Below, piece by piece: positions 42,852 through 54,900 of a DNA stretch of 64,000 nucleotides (position 1 is its first letter; each line of letters opens with the position of its first letter). The translations under genes were made by a program, and so were the position numbers. The stretch lies in the NCBI RefSeq assembly GCF_000340215.1, contig NW_006921533.1, positions 4,676,979 through 4,740,978 of the forward strand, read 5' to 3'. A model generated the notes under the pieces. The model searched no databases. It was not told where the DNA came from and saw only the letters and a program-made list of their open reading frames with translations. This stretch comes from Pseudocercospora fijiensis CIRAD86. Lineage: Eukaryota > Ascomycota > Dothideomycetes > Mycosphaerellales > Mycosphaerellaceae.

Positions 42852-43384
42852 CTTTGCAGTGACTGGCGATATGCAAATGCGGCACGGCTGCTGGAAGGAT
42901 GTATGAAAACATGGAGCGACTGAGATGATTGCTATTGTTTTGCCCGATGAGATTGCATTGCGATGGTTGTAGATGGGAAAGAATGTTCTACTTCTCTTGT
43001 GAGCTAACGGTAGCTTTCAACCGCCACCGAGCGCATGATGGCTGCTTGATCTGTTTTGCATTTGCAGAGCAGCACGGATGTCGGCACAGTTCCCTCAGCA
43101 AGTGGGTGAATGGCCTTGCTTGACCTCGGGTTGCACTGGCCGTCCCGCGTTTTCAGTAGCGGAGACAGCAAATAATGGTTGGCCTGCCGCCGATCATTTT
43201 CCGCAGCGCATTTCTGTTTCGTTGATGTTGCACAGAGAAAATGTCGCTGCTTGGCGTATGCGAGGCTCTTAGCAACGCTTTATAGCGGTGGCCCTCTGCT
43301 GGCAGGATTGTTCGAAATGCCGTTGCGAGTAGTGAATATTTCATCACAATATTTCCGACACGGAGGCTGAAGCCATTGAGCTAC

Positions 43385-43952
43385 TCAGACTTCCAGATTG
43401 ATGCTCTTACCGAAGCGAGCATATAGGCTGCTTTTGAGTGATTGCATCTCTTCGCGATACTCGGCCAGCTTCTCTTCGAGGGTTGACACTTCGCCGTCGA
43501 TTCGTTCCACAGCGGCTAACAACAGCTCCTGAACCTCCGGCACTGGCAGGTTGAAGAAAGAGTCGCCGATTTTGTAGCTGCTAGATGTCAGCATACCATA
43601 CCTTATAAAATACTCGCTTACACTGAATTGCTTACGGGACCTTGTCGTCCTCGTCTGCCAGCTCGAGCTCAGAAGAAATCTCTTCTAAATCCTCCTTGTC
43701 TTTCTGCTTTATGTCAACAAGACCCTCGCCATTATGGAACCAGAAGCCATACCTGCTTGATTTTCAATTCCTCTTCTAAACCCTTTTCGCGGGAGTGAAG
43801 GCGACTGAAGCGGTTGATCTTGTCCTGGTCTTCTTTGCGCACTTCTTTCTCCTCTCCTATCTCAGCCTCCTCCTCACGGGAGAGCTGAAGATGTTAGCAC
43901 CCGGTCCGACACGTGATCGCAATCATCATCTCACCATTCGTCTTGACAACAT
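43385..43952 (-). CDS. Prefoldin subunit 4 (Gim3/PFD4)
   Basis: Four exons on the minus strand: 43952-43935, 43884-43753, 43703-43636 and 43577-43385, giving 136 aa, the usual prefoldin-4 length. The product starts MLSRRMLSREEEAE, continues KEDQDKINRFSRLHSREKG and LELADEDDKVPYKIGDSFF, and ends SLYARFGKSINLEV. These are family landmarks, with a coiled coil at each end and a beta hairpin (YKIGDSFFNLPV) between. Prefoldin is a cytosolic hexamer that hands actin and tubulin to the CCT chaperonin. Exon 1 is only 18 nt. Introns are 50, 49 and 58 nt; the second and third end in NAGNAG tandem acceptors. The gene is the last intact one before the RIP block. Confidence 0.9.
43578..43635 (-). other. Intron 3 of prefoldin gene (NAGNAG acceptor)
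   Basis: Donor gtaagc. The acceptor region is ATCTAGCAG. CAG gives DDKVPYKIGD, the family form; TAG would insert one Ser. Confidence 0.75.
43704..43752 (-). other. Intron 2 of prefoldin gene (NAGNAG acceptor)
   Basis: Donor gtatgg. The acceptor region is ATAAAGCAG, so either AAG or the downstream CAG can be used. Use of CAG gives KIKQKDKED, which fits the family better; AAG adds one Gln. Confidence 0.75.
43885..43934 (-). other. Intron 1 of prefoldin gene
   Basis: 50 nt with donor gtgaga, branch gctaaca and acceptor tcttcag. It separates an 18-nt first exon from the rest. Confidence 0.82.
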
Positions 43953-44214
43953 TACTATCCAGGGCACTTGTGTAAGCGCGTGTTTTTGGAGGCACAGGCG
44001 AGAATGGCGAGCTTCTTGGAAGTCTCGGCTGAAACTACCTCCTCTCAGGCGCTCCCTGTCTCCACTCAGACCCTGCCAAGACCGCCGGAGGCAAAATCCT
44101 GCTTGTAGGGTCTGAAGCCAGAATGTTAGAGCCTACCTACTTTTCGGTTATCTTAATGTGAACATTATGCGCAGCATATATTATAAAAATCTAGTTGGTG
44201 CGATCGACAGGGAA

Positions 44215-45060
44215 TAAAAAGGGAAGCCCTTTAATATAAAAATCTTATAAATACGACGTTATAGCGTTAAGCTATATTAATCGCAAATTAGTTGCCTTAG
44301 GAAGCCTGTCTTATCGAGAGCCCGGTCGACTAACTCGATATATCGCATTGTATAACCTACGTACAATATTACTCTTATCTTAAAGAGCGTACAATTTTAA
44401 GTATATTTAGTATAGAGCGTAGTACTATATAGTATCGTAGGATTAAGGTATTCTATATACGAAAACGCTCCTTAAGCCGGCCTAAAAACACCCGATGTCG
44501 TTTTAGCTAATACACCTCTAAGACATACACTATTCGATAGATTATATAATTCTAAGCAGAAAATATATAGTAATAACTATTATACGACGTTATAGTATTA
44601 AGATATTGTCGATACGCCGAAGCTACTTTTAGTCGGCCTTAGCTAGCTTTTAGTAAGGGAATATCTAGCATTTAATCGCGTATTCTACGATATAGTAACA
44701 CTATATTAACCTATTATAGGGTAGATTAGCATTATAAAGCATTCTATATCGATTAGTGTTAGTCTTAGATATATATAGTACTACTATATTATACTATATC
44801 GATAATAGTAAATGTCTTCTATAATACCTTAAACTATCGCGTAAAACGTGTATTCTATATATATATATAGCGCGTAGATACAAAGGTAGTTCGATTAATA
44901 TTACGGAATCGTATATACGTAGTTATCGCTATTATTATCGCCTTGCTACTTAATTAAGTTCCTTTACTTAAACAAAAAAGTAGGTCCGGCACTAACCGTC
45001 TGCGGCAAAGCCGCGCTCTCGCGCCTTCGCGACGCGTCTACTTAGTTCTTCCTCTTCTTC
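44215..45060. other. RIP-affected DNA without recognisable relic
   Basis: Left part of the block. CpA/TpG-poor, with some short diverged near-repeats (TTATAAATACGACGTTATAGCGTTAAG-like text near 44,250 and 44,590). No coding relic recognised. Confidence 0.4.
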
Positions 45061-45121
45061 CTCTTCTATCTAGTCTATCTCTTCTATATATATAGTACGC
45101 TATACTATACTAGACTAGTAC

Positions 45122-48100
45122 TCTAACTTGTTAAAGAAAGACCGCTAGAAGGCGAAGGCGGTATAGAAGAAAGTAGAGAAGGCTACTACCGCCGCCGCCG
45201 CTACTACTATAGCATTATACTAGGAGCTAGGCTATTACGATATAGACGTACTACCGAGACGTACTCGAGTCGCTATTAACCGATACTAACTAGTATTCGA
45301 GGTTGCTCGCTATCTAGAACTGCTAGCGTCTAACGCTAGCCTCGCGACGTAGTAATAGTACTTCGAAGACCGCGTTAATATAGTCCCGGAGTATCTTCTC
45401 GAGGAGGTCTAGCGCCTTATATAGGATATCGTAATATATAACGAGGCGTAGTTTCTCTAAGAGCGTATAATCTAGGCCGGTCTTCGTAAGGTCCTAAAGT
45501 TGCTATATCTAACTCGCGATACTAAGCTAAGCCCGTTCTAGGTAGATGTCCTATAGTCGCTAGTCTTTAGCTAATAGGATATCTTTATAGTCGCTACGAC
45601 TAGTTCTAGAAAGACACTAATCTATTAGGCTTTTGCCCTTCTAACTAGTATAATCGTATAGCAAAGCCTATCTTTAACCCGTATTAGCGACGAATAATCT
45701 AAGGACCTCGAAGAAGCTGCCCGTTAGTTATTAGCTATAGAATAAGGCCTATTTAATATCTGTCTTATTATAGCAGAGAGTAAGAGAAAGAATCTATATA
45801 TAATCGACGAGTTAAAGGCAGGAAAGTATTAATATATCCTATATAGCCTAGAGTAGGCTATTATACTAGAGTTCTAAGAGGTACTCTAGGTCCTTACTCC
45901 TCGGATCGGTTTGTAGGCACTCGACGAGGCTTATCTCTATTATCGCTAGTTAAGCTTCCGGCTAGTATATAGCAAGATAGTATTACTTCGGGATATCCTT
46001 AATATTAATACTATCGCGGTAGCTGCCTTAGCAACGATGCCGCGTAATATAATCGACTATCTAATCGAAAGCCGTACTATACGGAAGCTCGGAGATAAGG
46101 CCCTCTAGAGTATTATCTAGTATACTAGCATCGATCGCCTAGATACGACGTACCTCTTTTAGACGATACCGAAGGGCAAGCTAAGCTCATTCGATTATTA
46201 GTATTTTGTCCTCCGCTTTACCGTTAATAAGAATAGGCTAGGTACTCCTAAGCTAATCTAGAAGTCTTTAATCTTTGTTAATAGCCGAGCTAGTATCGAT
46301 AGGGGCTGTTTGCTTATACGAACATAGTTAATCTAGCTTACTACTAATATTACTAACCTAGACCTTGCGGATAGGAAGTATACTTAGACAGGTATACTAA
46401 TAGTTGCCGAAGGAAAGCGGACTATCGACGTTCGTAAGGTCTGTTCTTTCTATACTATATATATTGCTACGGTCGACAAGAACCTACGGTATAAGGAGTT
46501 TAAGAAGGAGGATTCCGAGATCCGGATTATATAGGGCATACTAGCTACTGCGATAGGTACTAATATTCCTAATATTAAGATCGTTAGCTAGTAAGGCCTA
46601 CTAATTACTAAAGATCTCCTCGACCTATATTAGAAGCTTAGTCGTGCTAGTCGACTTCGAGGCCTCTTATCGATAGTAGTACTATTCCTTCCTTATTAGT
46701 TTAACGACGGTTAAGGACGTATATCTAAGAAGTCGAACTATTAGTCGATAATCCTACGTAACCTATTATCTATAACGGCGACTACGACTATCGCACTATA
46801 CCGTTCTATATATACTCTAGCGCGACTAAGTTAGCTTCGTACGAACATAGTCTCTAATCTAGAGCTAGAGATTATCCTAGGAGATAACTTCGACGATATC
46901 GACGAGTCGGCTTTCGATAGAGTAGATACACTTAACGCTAGTATAGACCGCCCTCCGCCTCGTACTCGCTCTTACGATAATATAGAGAATAAGTTCTATA
47001 ATATAGTCGACGATATAATCGTAGACAACGTTAATTAGAACAACTAGACGAAGACTAAGATAGATTTGCGCGAGAAGGCGCTAGAATTATTTATACGGTT
47101 AGTAAATGTACGCTATTATCCTATAAAGAGCTAGCGCTAATATATAAGAGCGGTTAGAAACGAATACCTTAGAGAAGATAAGTATATATACGACATTCCG
47201 GATAATTGTAAGGTCTAAGGCACCAACCTATACTATAGTATATATAACCTAGGGCTACTTAAGAAGAAGTTAGAGTAGGAGGAGCCTCCGCTAGTACCTC
47301 CTACAATAAAACGACTACGACAAGGTCTACTATAGGCCTTCGCATTGCTATTAATCGCCGAGTAGGTATCTAATTAAGCTAATCGCATCTTTAGGGACGG
47401 CTACTAGAGCCGCGTATTCGATATACCGGCTAATGTAATAGTACCTAATTAGAAGCTATAGAACCTTTGTAAGGTCTTTAAGCTAGCTACTAAGGAGGAA
47501 TATAGTAAGATCGATAAGGAGGTAGTAAAGCATAGGTCTCCTACATTTATAGCCTAGTACGAGGAGGATAGTACTAACGAAGCTAACATTCCTCTAGAAG
47601 AATTAATTGTAGTATTAAACTAGATAGTAGACGAGGTATATACCTAGCGCTAATAGTATAAGGCTAGGGCTACGAAGGCTCGTAAGGATCGTTAGATAAA
47701 GAAGGCTAGTAGTGCGACTACAACTACGAGCCGTATAGACATTAAACAGGCGCCTAATACTACGAGCGCGCGCTACGCCTAGGCTAAGAAGCACTAGAAT
47801 ACTTCTTTAGTAGCAGCTCTTACGCTTCGAAAGGATGTAGCCTAGAAGAGTAGTAAACTATCTCGAAATGCCGTGTCTACAATACGTAGGGATAGATTAG
47901 ATATACTAGGTATGCCGACTGAATCCGATATACTATTAGCTAATATACTATTAGCTAAAGGCGTTGCTAGACCGCCTTCGTACGCTACTATCGCAGCTGC
48001 CGCTCTACGACTACGTCTAGGTCCTAGTAAGAAGCGTACAGCTAGTACGCTTACGCAAACTCGAATACTAAGTTATCGTGCCGCTCCTCGTCGTAGAATA

Positions 48101-48430
48101 GATAATAGTATACTAACTCTAATAGGCCGCCGTCGACCCGGCGATCCCGAAGACCCTAATACCTTTAGTTTAGACCGTATAACTGCTATATAGGCACGCG
48201 CTACGTAGGATGTAGCAGTTATATCTTCTCCTCGTTTATTAGGCCGTAGCCGTATACTATCTCGGCGGCAGATAGATCTTTAAGCGACGGAGGCACATTT
48301 CGAGTAGTATACTATACTAGAAGAGTAGGAGCAGTACTACGACTCGGATTTTAGTAATAGTAATACTATATTCGATACTCCGAGCCGTCGTAGGAATCGG
48401 TAGAGGAAATAGCGCTAGAAATAGCATTAA
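45122..48430 (+). pseudogene. RecQ-like superfamily-2 DNA helicase relic, inactivated by RIP
   Basis: One reading frame can be followed for about 1,100 codons without a frameshift; only TAG/TAA interrupt it. Walker A is at 45,593-45,616 (now ATTSSRKT; its changes from the standard motif include TG-to-TA events). The DEAH box is at 45,923-45,934, now DEAY, as CAC to TAC gives. Motif III (AALATM) is at 46,022-46,039. A C-terminal helicase lobe has LIFVNSRASIDRG, LATAIGTNIPNIKIV and a motif VI remnant KLSRASR at 46,634-46,654. The last 500 codons are Arg/Lys/Ala-rich without a known domain. The true start is hidden, perhaps ATG to ATA. Telomere-linked RecQ helicases of fungi are the closest comparison I can offer, but this is inference. 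Confidence 0.72.
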
Positions 48431-48674
48431 TAAGGTCCTTCCTTACTACTTCTACTATATTATTATAAGCTCGCTAAGTATATACTTAGTACTAGCTCCT
48501 CGCTATCCTTCTATTATATCCTTATAGGCTCGCTATACTAGCTCCTTACTACCCTTCTATTATATCCTTATAAGCTCGCTAAGTAGGTTTGCCCTCGTAG
48601 TCGAGTACATTGCCTTAGCTATTAACGTGCTTTCCGATAAGGGCCTGTAAATAGTCGTAGGTATCGTAGTTAAG

Positions 48675-48790
48675 CTGCTTCTATAAGTACTAGCGAGCGC
48701 TATTAAGCTGCTTCTACGAGTGCTAGTTAAGCTGCTTCTATAAGAGCTAGCGTATAATGCCTAGTTAAGCTGCTTCTACGAGAGCTAGCG
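48675..48790 (+). repeat. Diverged GCTGCTTCTAYRAG-x-GCTAG repeats, about 4 copies
   Basis: Each copy carries AAGCTGCTTCTA followed by a short variable part and CTAG. Spacing varies from about 29 to 50 bp. Confidence 0.7.
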
Positions 48791-48815
48791 TATAATAAAC
48801 TAGCTATAGCATATA

Positions 48816-48923
48816 CTAGAATTAGCGCTAGAATTAGCGCTAGAATTAGCGCTAGAATTGGCGCTAGAATTAGCGCTAGAACTAGCGCTAGAACTAGCGC
48901 TAGAACTAGCGTTAGAACTAGCA
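48816..48923 (+). repeat. 12-bp tandem repeat (CTAGAATTAGCG)x9
   Basis: Nine copies in register; the later ones carry AAC instead of AAT. An open frame on the minus strand here (Leu/Ala/Ile-rich) is a by-product of the repeat. Confidence 0.92.
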
Positions 48924-49976
48924 TTTAATAAGGTTTTTCCTTACTACCCTTCTATTATATCCTTATAAGCTCGCTATATATATTTGCCCTCGTAGGTAAG
49001 TACATTACCTTAGCTATTAACGCGCCTCGTAGTCTGTCTTATATAATAGTCGATAGTTAATAGTCGATAGTTAATAGTCGATAGTGTTAATAAATCGTAT
49101 ATAGGAGCTAGTCGAGAAGCGTAAATTCGAGGAAGCGACAAGGATGCCGAGTCCCGCTAAGACTCCGGATTTAGTATAGCAGAGCGCTTAATTAGTAGGA
49201 TTAAACGTTATAGCTGCTTCCTTTCGCATATTTATAATACCGACTTTACGACTTTTATAATAGTATTACTAATATAGCGAGATACGTCGATTAAGCGCAT
49301 TTCTAGCAAATAGCGCTAACAAAAGTGTCTAATACGATAACGACGGCCGCCTTAGGCACTAAGAACTACCTCCGAAACTCGAGAAGTTACTAACACTACT
49401 AACACTACTAACACTAGCGATACTAGCGACACTAGCGAAACTAGCGAAACTAGCGAAACTAGCGAAACTAATACTATACTTATTACACCGCAGCTATTAG
49501 CACTATAATATATACGGTAAGGATAGATACGCGAGGCGATAACATATATCGAGCGCTCGTAAAAGCACTCTTCGAGAAGCTACGACAGCCCTCTTACGTT
49601 AACGCCCTCTCTTATAACAAATCCCGCAGTTACGATCTATTAGAAGAACTAGCTACTATATAAGATAATATAGATAAGTGTAATTACGTCTAGGGATCTA
49701 TTTAACTAGCGGTACTAAGCGGCTATAGAAGCACACACTCCGAAGCATACTAGAATTATATATAGCCTATATGCTACGCGTAATACGCAGCAATTAGCGC
49801 ATTCTATTACTAACTATAGCACGCATAACCGAAGACAAGGTATATAGGACGGGACTTATTAAGCGAAACACGATAGCGATTGCTAAAGCGATATGCATTA
49901 GTACCTAGACAATAATAGCATATAACCGCGCCCTTAGTGTTAAAGACACTATAGAAAAGGTTGTCGTTAAAGGCGT

Positions 49977-50102
49977 ACTATAGTCGAATAACAGTTTTAA
50001 TGCGCTCGGTTCGGTTCGCTACGCACTATAGTCGAATAATAGTCTTAATACGCTCGGTTCGGTTCGCTATATACTATAGTCGGATAACAGTCTTAATACG
50101 CT
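49977..50102 (+). repeat. 48-bp tandem repeat, about 2.6 copies
   Basis: Units begin ACTATAGTCG at 49,977, 50,025 and 50,073, exactly 48 bp apart, and contain CGCTCGGTTCGGTTCGCTA. A further ACTATAGTCG occurs near 50,118. Confidence 0.9.
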
Positions 50103-51008
50103 AAGCGGCGTGCTTAAACTATAGTCGTATAGCAGTAAAGACTAAGACTAAGCGCCTTCGGGCTTAAGTACTCGAACGATATAATAGAGGCCCTTACGCA
50201 ACGACTAAGGTCCTTCTAACTAATAGTTCTAACGAAGGCGCTACGCCGACTTAACTAGATGCGCGTATGTTATCCTATAAAGAATCCGAACGTAGGAAGC
50301 CTATAGCAATGCTACGAACCTATTAACCTACTTAGTAGAAGAGTCGCTATCGAGCCGCTACTTAAGGTATACCTTACTAAAGAGTTTTTACCGAGTTAGA
50401 CCGTTAGCTGTATTATAGGTATACCTTACTAAAGAGTTTTTACCTCCGCTAATCTACCCGAGACCCGCAGTTTGTTATACTAAGATAAGACTGCGATCTA
50501 ACAACTAGAAACTAATGCTTATTCGGTTAAGTATACAGTTAGCGCCTATTAAGCTATAGTATACCTACTCGCTAGGAGAGTCGCTTCGTAACGTCTTACT
50601 TAGCAAAGCCTATCGGAGACTAAACCTCGAAGAGGAAGGACTAAACAAACTACCTACCGAGGAACCTTAACTATTAGACAAGCGGCTCTATCGGTAGCAA
50701 GCCGTAGAACTAGCAAGGAATAGTATTAATCGCTATAGAGCTACCTATATACGATAAAGAGGTATCGACACTATTGCTATTAAGAGCCGATAGCTAGTAT
50801 ATTGCTAGGGGTGTTAGTATGTTAGTATATATATATATAGAAGAAGAAGAAGAAGTTAAACTAGAAAGCGGAGGTCTATATTAGCGCATCGCAGGTAAGG
50901 TTTGCCTCTACTAATAGCAATACGCTATTATAACAATAGCAAGGCAATAATAACGGCTATGCATTACCGCACCTTTAAGGCAATAGTCGCCGACTGCTAG
51001 TTTAGTGC

Positions 51009-51080
51009 CTAAGGCTACGCTAGCGACTAAGGCTACGCTAGCGACTAAGGCTACGCTAGCGACTAAGGCTACGCTAGCGA
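51009..51080 (+). repeat. 18-bp tandem repeat (CTAAGGCTACGCTAGCGA)x4
   Basis: Four perfect copies in tandem, then a diverged half copy. Confidence 0.95.
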
Positions 51081-51379
51081 CTAGAAGCTATGCTAGTCCT
51101 TACTATCGTAGAGGTATAATAAGCATTGTTCGAGCAATAATAGGAGATATAGCGAGCTAATAATAATATAATAGAAGAGTAGTAAGAAGCTAGACCTTAT
51201 TAAATGCTATCTCTAGCGAATTTAAAAGCTAGTCTCGTTAATCTTCGATCGCTTCTAGTGCTATTACTATTCTAAGAGCCTTATTATTATCTTAGCCTAG
51301 ATCCTACTACTTAGTAGTAGTAGCAGCAGCGGTCTCTTAGATAGTACTATATATAAGTGTTAGGTCGTTAGCTACTACG

Positions 51380-54300
51380 AATGCGATCTAGACCTCTTCG
51401 GTAAATCTATACCTTACGGTCTATACGACGATATGCCTCTTCCTCGCCTATCGACAGATCCTAGATGTATAAGAAGTCCTATATAGCTAAAGCCCTCGAT
51501 ATAGTGCTACTCCTAGTCGTCGCTCTCGCTAGATCCCTAGACAGATCTATATCTTCTACTAGCACGTCGAGATAAGCTAGTCTACGACTATCGACATAGT
51601 CGACAATTAGTTAATAGAACTACGAGACCTCTATATTAATATTAGCACTAGGAATACCGCGATTAGCGCTACTATTAATCCGCTCCTAGGCATTAGCTCT
51701 ATCTATACTATCGACCCTATTAATCGCATCGTTATTCTCTCTAGTACGGGTAACGCCGAGGGTTAATAAGTAGTTAGACTTATTTAGCGTATCGACGACC
51801 TCTATAATATACGTAGCGCCGAGAGCGTATACGTCGTCGGATAGACTAAGCTTAGATTAGCCTATCTTAGCTGCTACTAGCTTATAGTTAGTAAGACCTT
51901 TATCGACTAGCTTAGAGGTATACGAGAAAACCTAAGTCGCAGCCTTCTTATCGGTATAGTACGATATAGTCTCTATACTTATCGACTCTATTATCTCCTA
52001 GATAGTCGTAGTAGCCGTCCGGTTCTGCGAAACAAGCTCTATAGTCGTAGCTAAATTATAGGTAGCGTTGCCGTACGCTTTAATATCTATCTAGAATTCC
52101 TTATTAAGCAGTTCCTATATCTTATCTATAGCGACACTACGACCGTTACTCCTAGGATTAACTATAGAGGAGGCTATAATTGCGTCCTAAAGTAGAGTCT
52201 TTACTGCATTGCTAAACAACTAGCGTAAGTAGACTATCTCGCGGCTATAGTTCTACTATCGAGTACTAAGGAACTGCGGAATAAGATAATCTACTATACG
52301 GCGAAGATAACTAGTGTCTATCTTACGGATCGATTTATAGATAGTTAAATAGCTGTCGATCTGTTAGACTATATAGTATATAGTTGTAAATGTAGGATCC
52401 TTATAAGGAGTACTATTAGCAAGTTAGCTATTCTATATAGTGCGAGTAAACATAGCCTCGTAGATAGATTTAACGATCTCGATATACTTAAATAGGTCTA
52501 TATACTCGATAATAGTGTCGATAATGTCCTTGCGGCTACTAATATCTTCTATAGTAGAGAGAGCTACAATTACAACTAGATCGGTCGGCTTGCTACCTAT
52601 ATTAATCTTATAGCGCTTTCTTAACTCTTAAATAAAACGGGCGACGACTCGAGCCTAGAAAGACCGTACGACGACCTAGCGGACTAAATAGTACTACAGC
52701 TTGTCTTTGTTTATACGAGGAACACTAAGATTTATAGTATCGGCCTATAAGGAGTAGGTAAGGGGCTCGCTATTGCTATTCTTATCGAAATAAGATCGCA
52801 AAGTCGTATAGTAGCAGTTCATTTCGATATAGAAGAAAGCCGGGACAGGAACAATAAACTCCTTACGGTCGTAGGCGCGCGTACTCTCTACGCTTTCGCA
52901 TTTGATAGTCTTGTTATAAGTAACCGTTATCTAGTTACTAATAACAAGGATTAGCTAGTCCTAGTACTTATTGTTATCGGAATTTAGCTTAAGGAAGCTC
53001 TCGAATATATCGTTATAGACCTCGTATGTCTCCTAGATCGAGGCTTCGTTGTATATAGAGACTAGTAAGGAGACAATCTAAGTCTTCTTCTTCGACTTAA
53101 TCCTAATTACAACCTAAGGAAAACGCTCCTTCGGACTACTACCTTTAACTAACTCTAGCAAGCGTCGCTACTACTGTTTACGCTAGGCTTGCTATTTACG
53201 CTAGGCTTGCTGTTTACGCTAGGCTTGCTGTTCGTCGGTCTGCTAATTATCGGTCTACTACTAGCGTTTAGACTTTCTCTTGCCCGTAGACTTGCCCTTC
53301 TACTTAAAATCAAAGCTATTAAACAGACCTTAGATACTCGGGAAGATAGAACTAAGGGCCTAATCGATATAATATAGAGATATTAGCTTCTTATATCTAT
53401 CGTTAGATATACTCCGGAAGATAGACTTAGCGTTTAGCTTATATCGGTAATCTAATATGTCCTTAGTTAGGCTACCTTCTAGTATCTCTAGATAGATTGC
53501 TAGATACGAGGTAGTGAAGTTCTGCTGTATAGTATTGCTTCTAAGCATCTAGAATCCTCTATAGTTCGCTTAGCGGCAGAAGTTGTCGTAAATAAGGACC
53601 TATTAACGAGAAGACTTTGCGATCTTAATAGCGTACCGTCGATGCATCTGCGCCGTCTTCCGGGCAAGTCGCTAGAGTATACGGAATAACGGGCAGATAC
53701 CTATAGCGCTAAGAACGTTAACTATACGCGCCTTAATACTACTAGTATAAAGGTAGAGACCGATCTTCTTACTAAACTAGCCGGCCTTCCTTAAGGCAAT
53801 CGATCGGACTACGAGCTGTATAATAAACATAATGCGCTTCTTTATACGCTAGTGTTTGTCGCTAACGACATCCTCCTAAGCACTATTACCGTTATCGGCA
53901 ATAGTAGTAGTATCGGCGGCGGCTACGAGCCTCTCCTAGATCCTACTAGCGGTATATCGCTAATTAGGCAACACACTCTATAGAACGCGATACTAGACTA
54001 GAGCAATCCTCTTAATATTATAGTCTATCCGCTTAAGGAGATCGGTATTCGAAGTGTTCTTATCTTCTATTTCCTTAGTAATCGCCTCGAGATTATATTC
54101 GCTAAAGAACTCCCTTCTAACGAGTCGCTTTAGCTCTATACGTATCTCCGTCGTACTTATAAGGCCTTTACTTAGTACAAAGGCCTTCTTTATAAGCTTG
54201 CGTACCTTCTAACGATAGTCTCTTATGCCTAAAACACCGATATATATAGCTACAAACTTAGCTATTATTAGATATTGCTCGTCTATAGCACTTCGGACGT

Positions 54301-54900
54301 ATTCGTACTTCTGTTCGTCGGATATACGAGTCTTACGCTTCTTACGCTTCTTGCTAGATTAACTAGGTCGCGTAGATATTAATCTTAGGTTTAGGGTTAA
54401 CTCTATATTACGAGGACCTCTCGCGGTATCTAGAGCCTTACTACTACGTCTACTATAGCCGGTACGAGGAGTCGCATCGTTACCGTCGTTACTAGATTTA
54501 TCTTGCGACTCTTCTTAGTCCTAGTCTCGGTCGAGTTTAGGGTCGTATCTAGGTATATTGCTAGCGCGGTCTTCTATATCAAGTTTATCCTCGCTTAATC
54601 TATCGTTTTACTCCTTAATCTCCGAGTCTACGTTATCCTCGTCTTTAATATTAGACTATTTAGGTTCTTCTATAGCCGGCGGTAGCGGCTTACGTATACG
54701 GAGAGAACGCGGCTAGCGGCGATTCGCTTCTTCGATAGCCTTTTAACGGACTCGTTAGTTACGGCGTTAATAGGCAAGGCGCGCTCTGCGATTAGCGATT
54801 TCTTATATATATTTATTCGGGAGGGCGTCGCGTAGGTCGCTATATATCTAAGAGCTCGCGATACCTTCGTCTATAGTTAGTATCGTTAATAGATAGCGTT
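51380..54900 (-). pseudogene. DUF6589-type protein relic, inactivated by RIP
   Basis: On the minus strand one frame stays aligned from about 54,890 to about 51,400 (around 1,150 codons). I checked it at 54,400, 53,880, 53,690, 53,040, 52,600, 52,310 and 51,770. N-terminal part: basic and acidic disordered (RRARLAYQRRN..). Middle: VNVLSAIGICP, then VLIYDNF, NFTTSYLAIYLEIL and, further on, NDIFESFLKL, ILVIGNQVTV and VPVPAFFYIEMN. This order (YDN, then TT, then GDQLTV-like, then PVPxxFxxxMN) is that of the fungal DUF6589 domain as I remember it; its function is not known. A short 18-bp coding repeat (QQAXRK on the minus strand) lies at about 53,165-53,235. Whether it was part of a transposon is inference. 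Confidence 0.6.

Larger units (their letters stand above)
48431..51379. repeat. Minisatellite-rich RIP-affected stretch
   Basis: Contains at least five tandem arrays (separately listed where well defined), plus repeated short blocks such as CTTCTATTATATCCTTATA (near 48,510, 48,554, 48,950). A 9-bp array ACTAGCGAA lies at about 49,425-49,475. No coding relic is recognised with confidence. Confidence 0.6.

Noticed and set aside
47873..48193. Independent small gene of 106 codons
   Set aside because: It is in the same frame as the helicase relic and is simply its longest stretch free of RIP stops.
48727..48924. Leu/Ala/Ile-rich open frame on the minus strand, possibly a membrane peptide
   Set aside because: It is created by the 12-bp tandem repeat CTAGAATTAGCG, which is open in this frame by chance.
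48816..51080. CRISPR-like array
   Set aside because: The arrays are head-to-tail minisatellites without unique spacers, in a eukaryotic genome.
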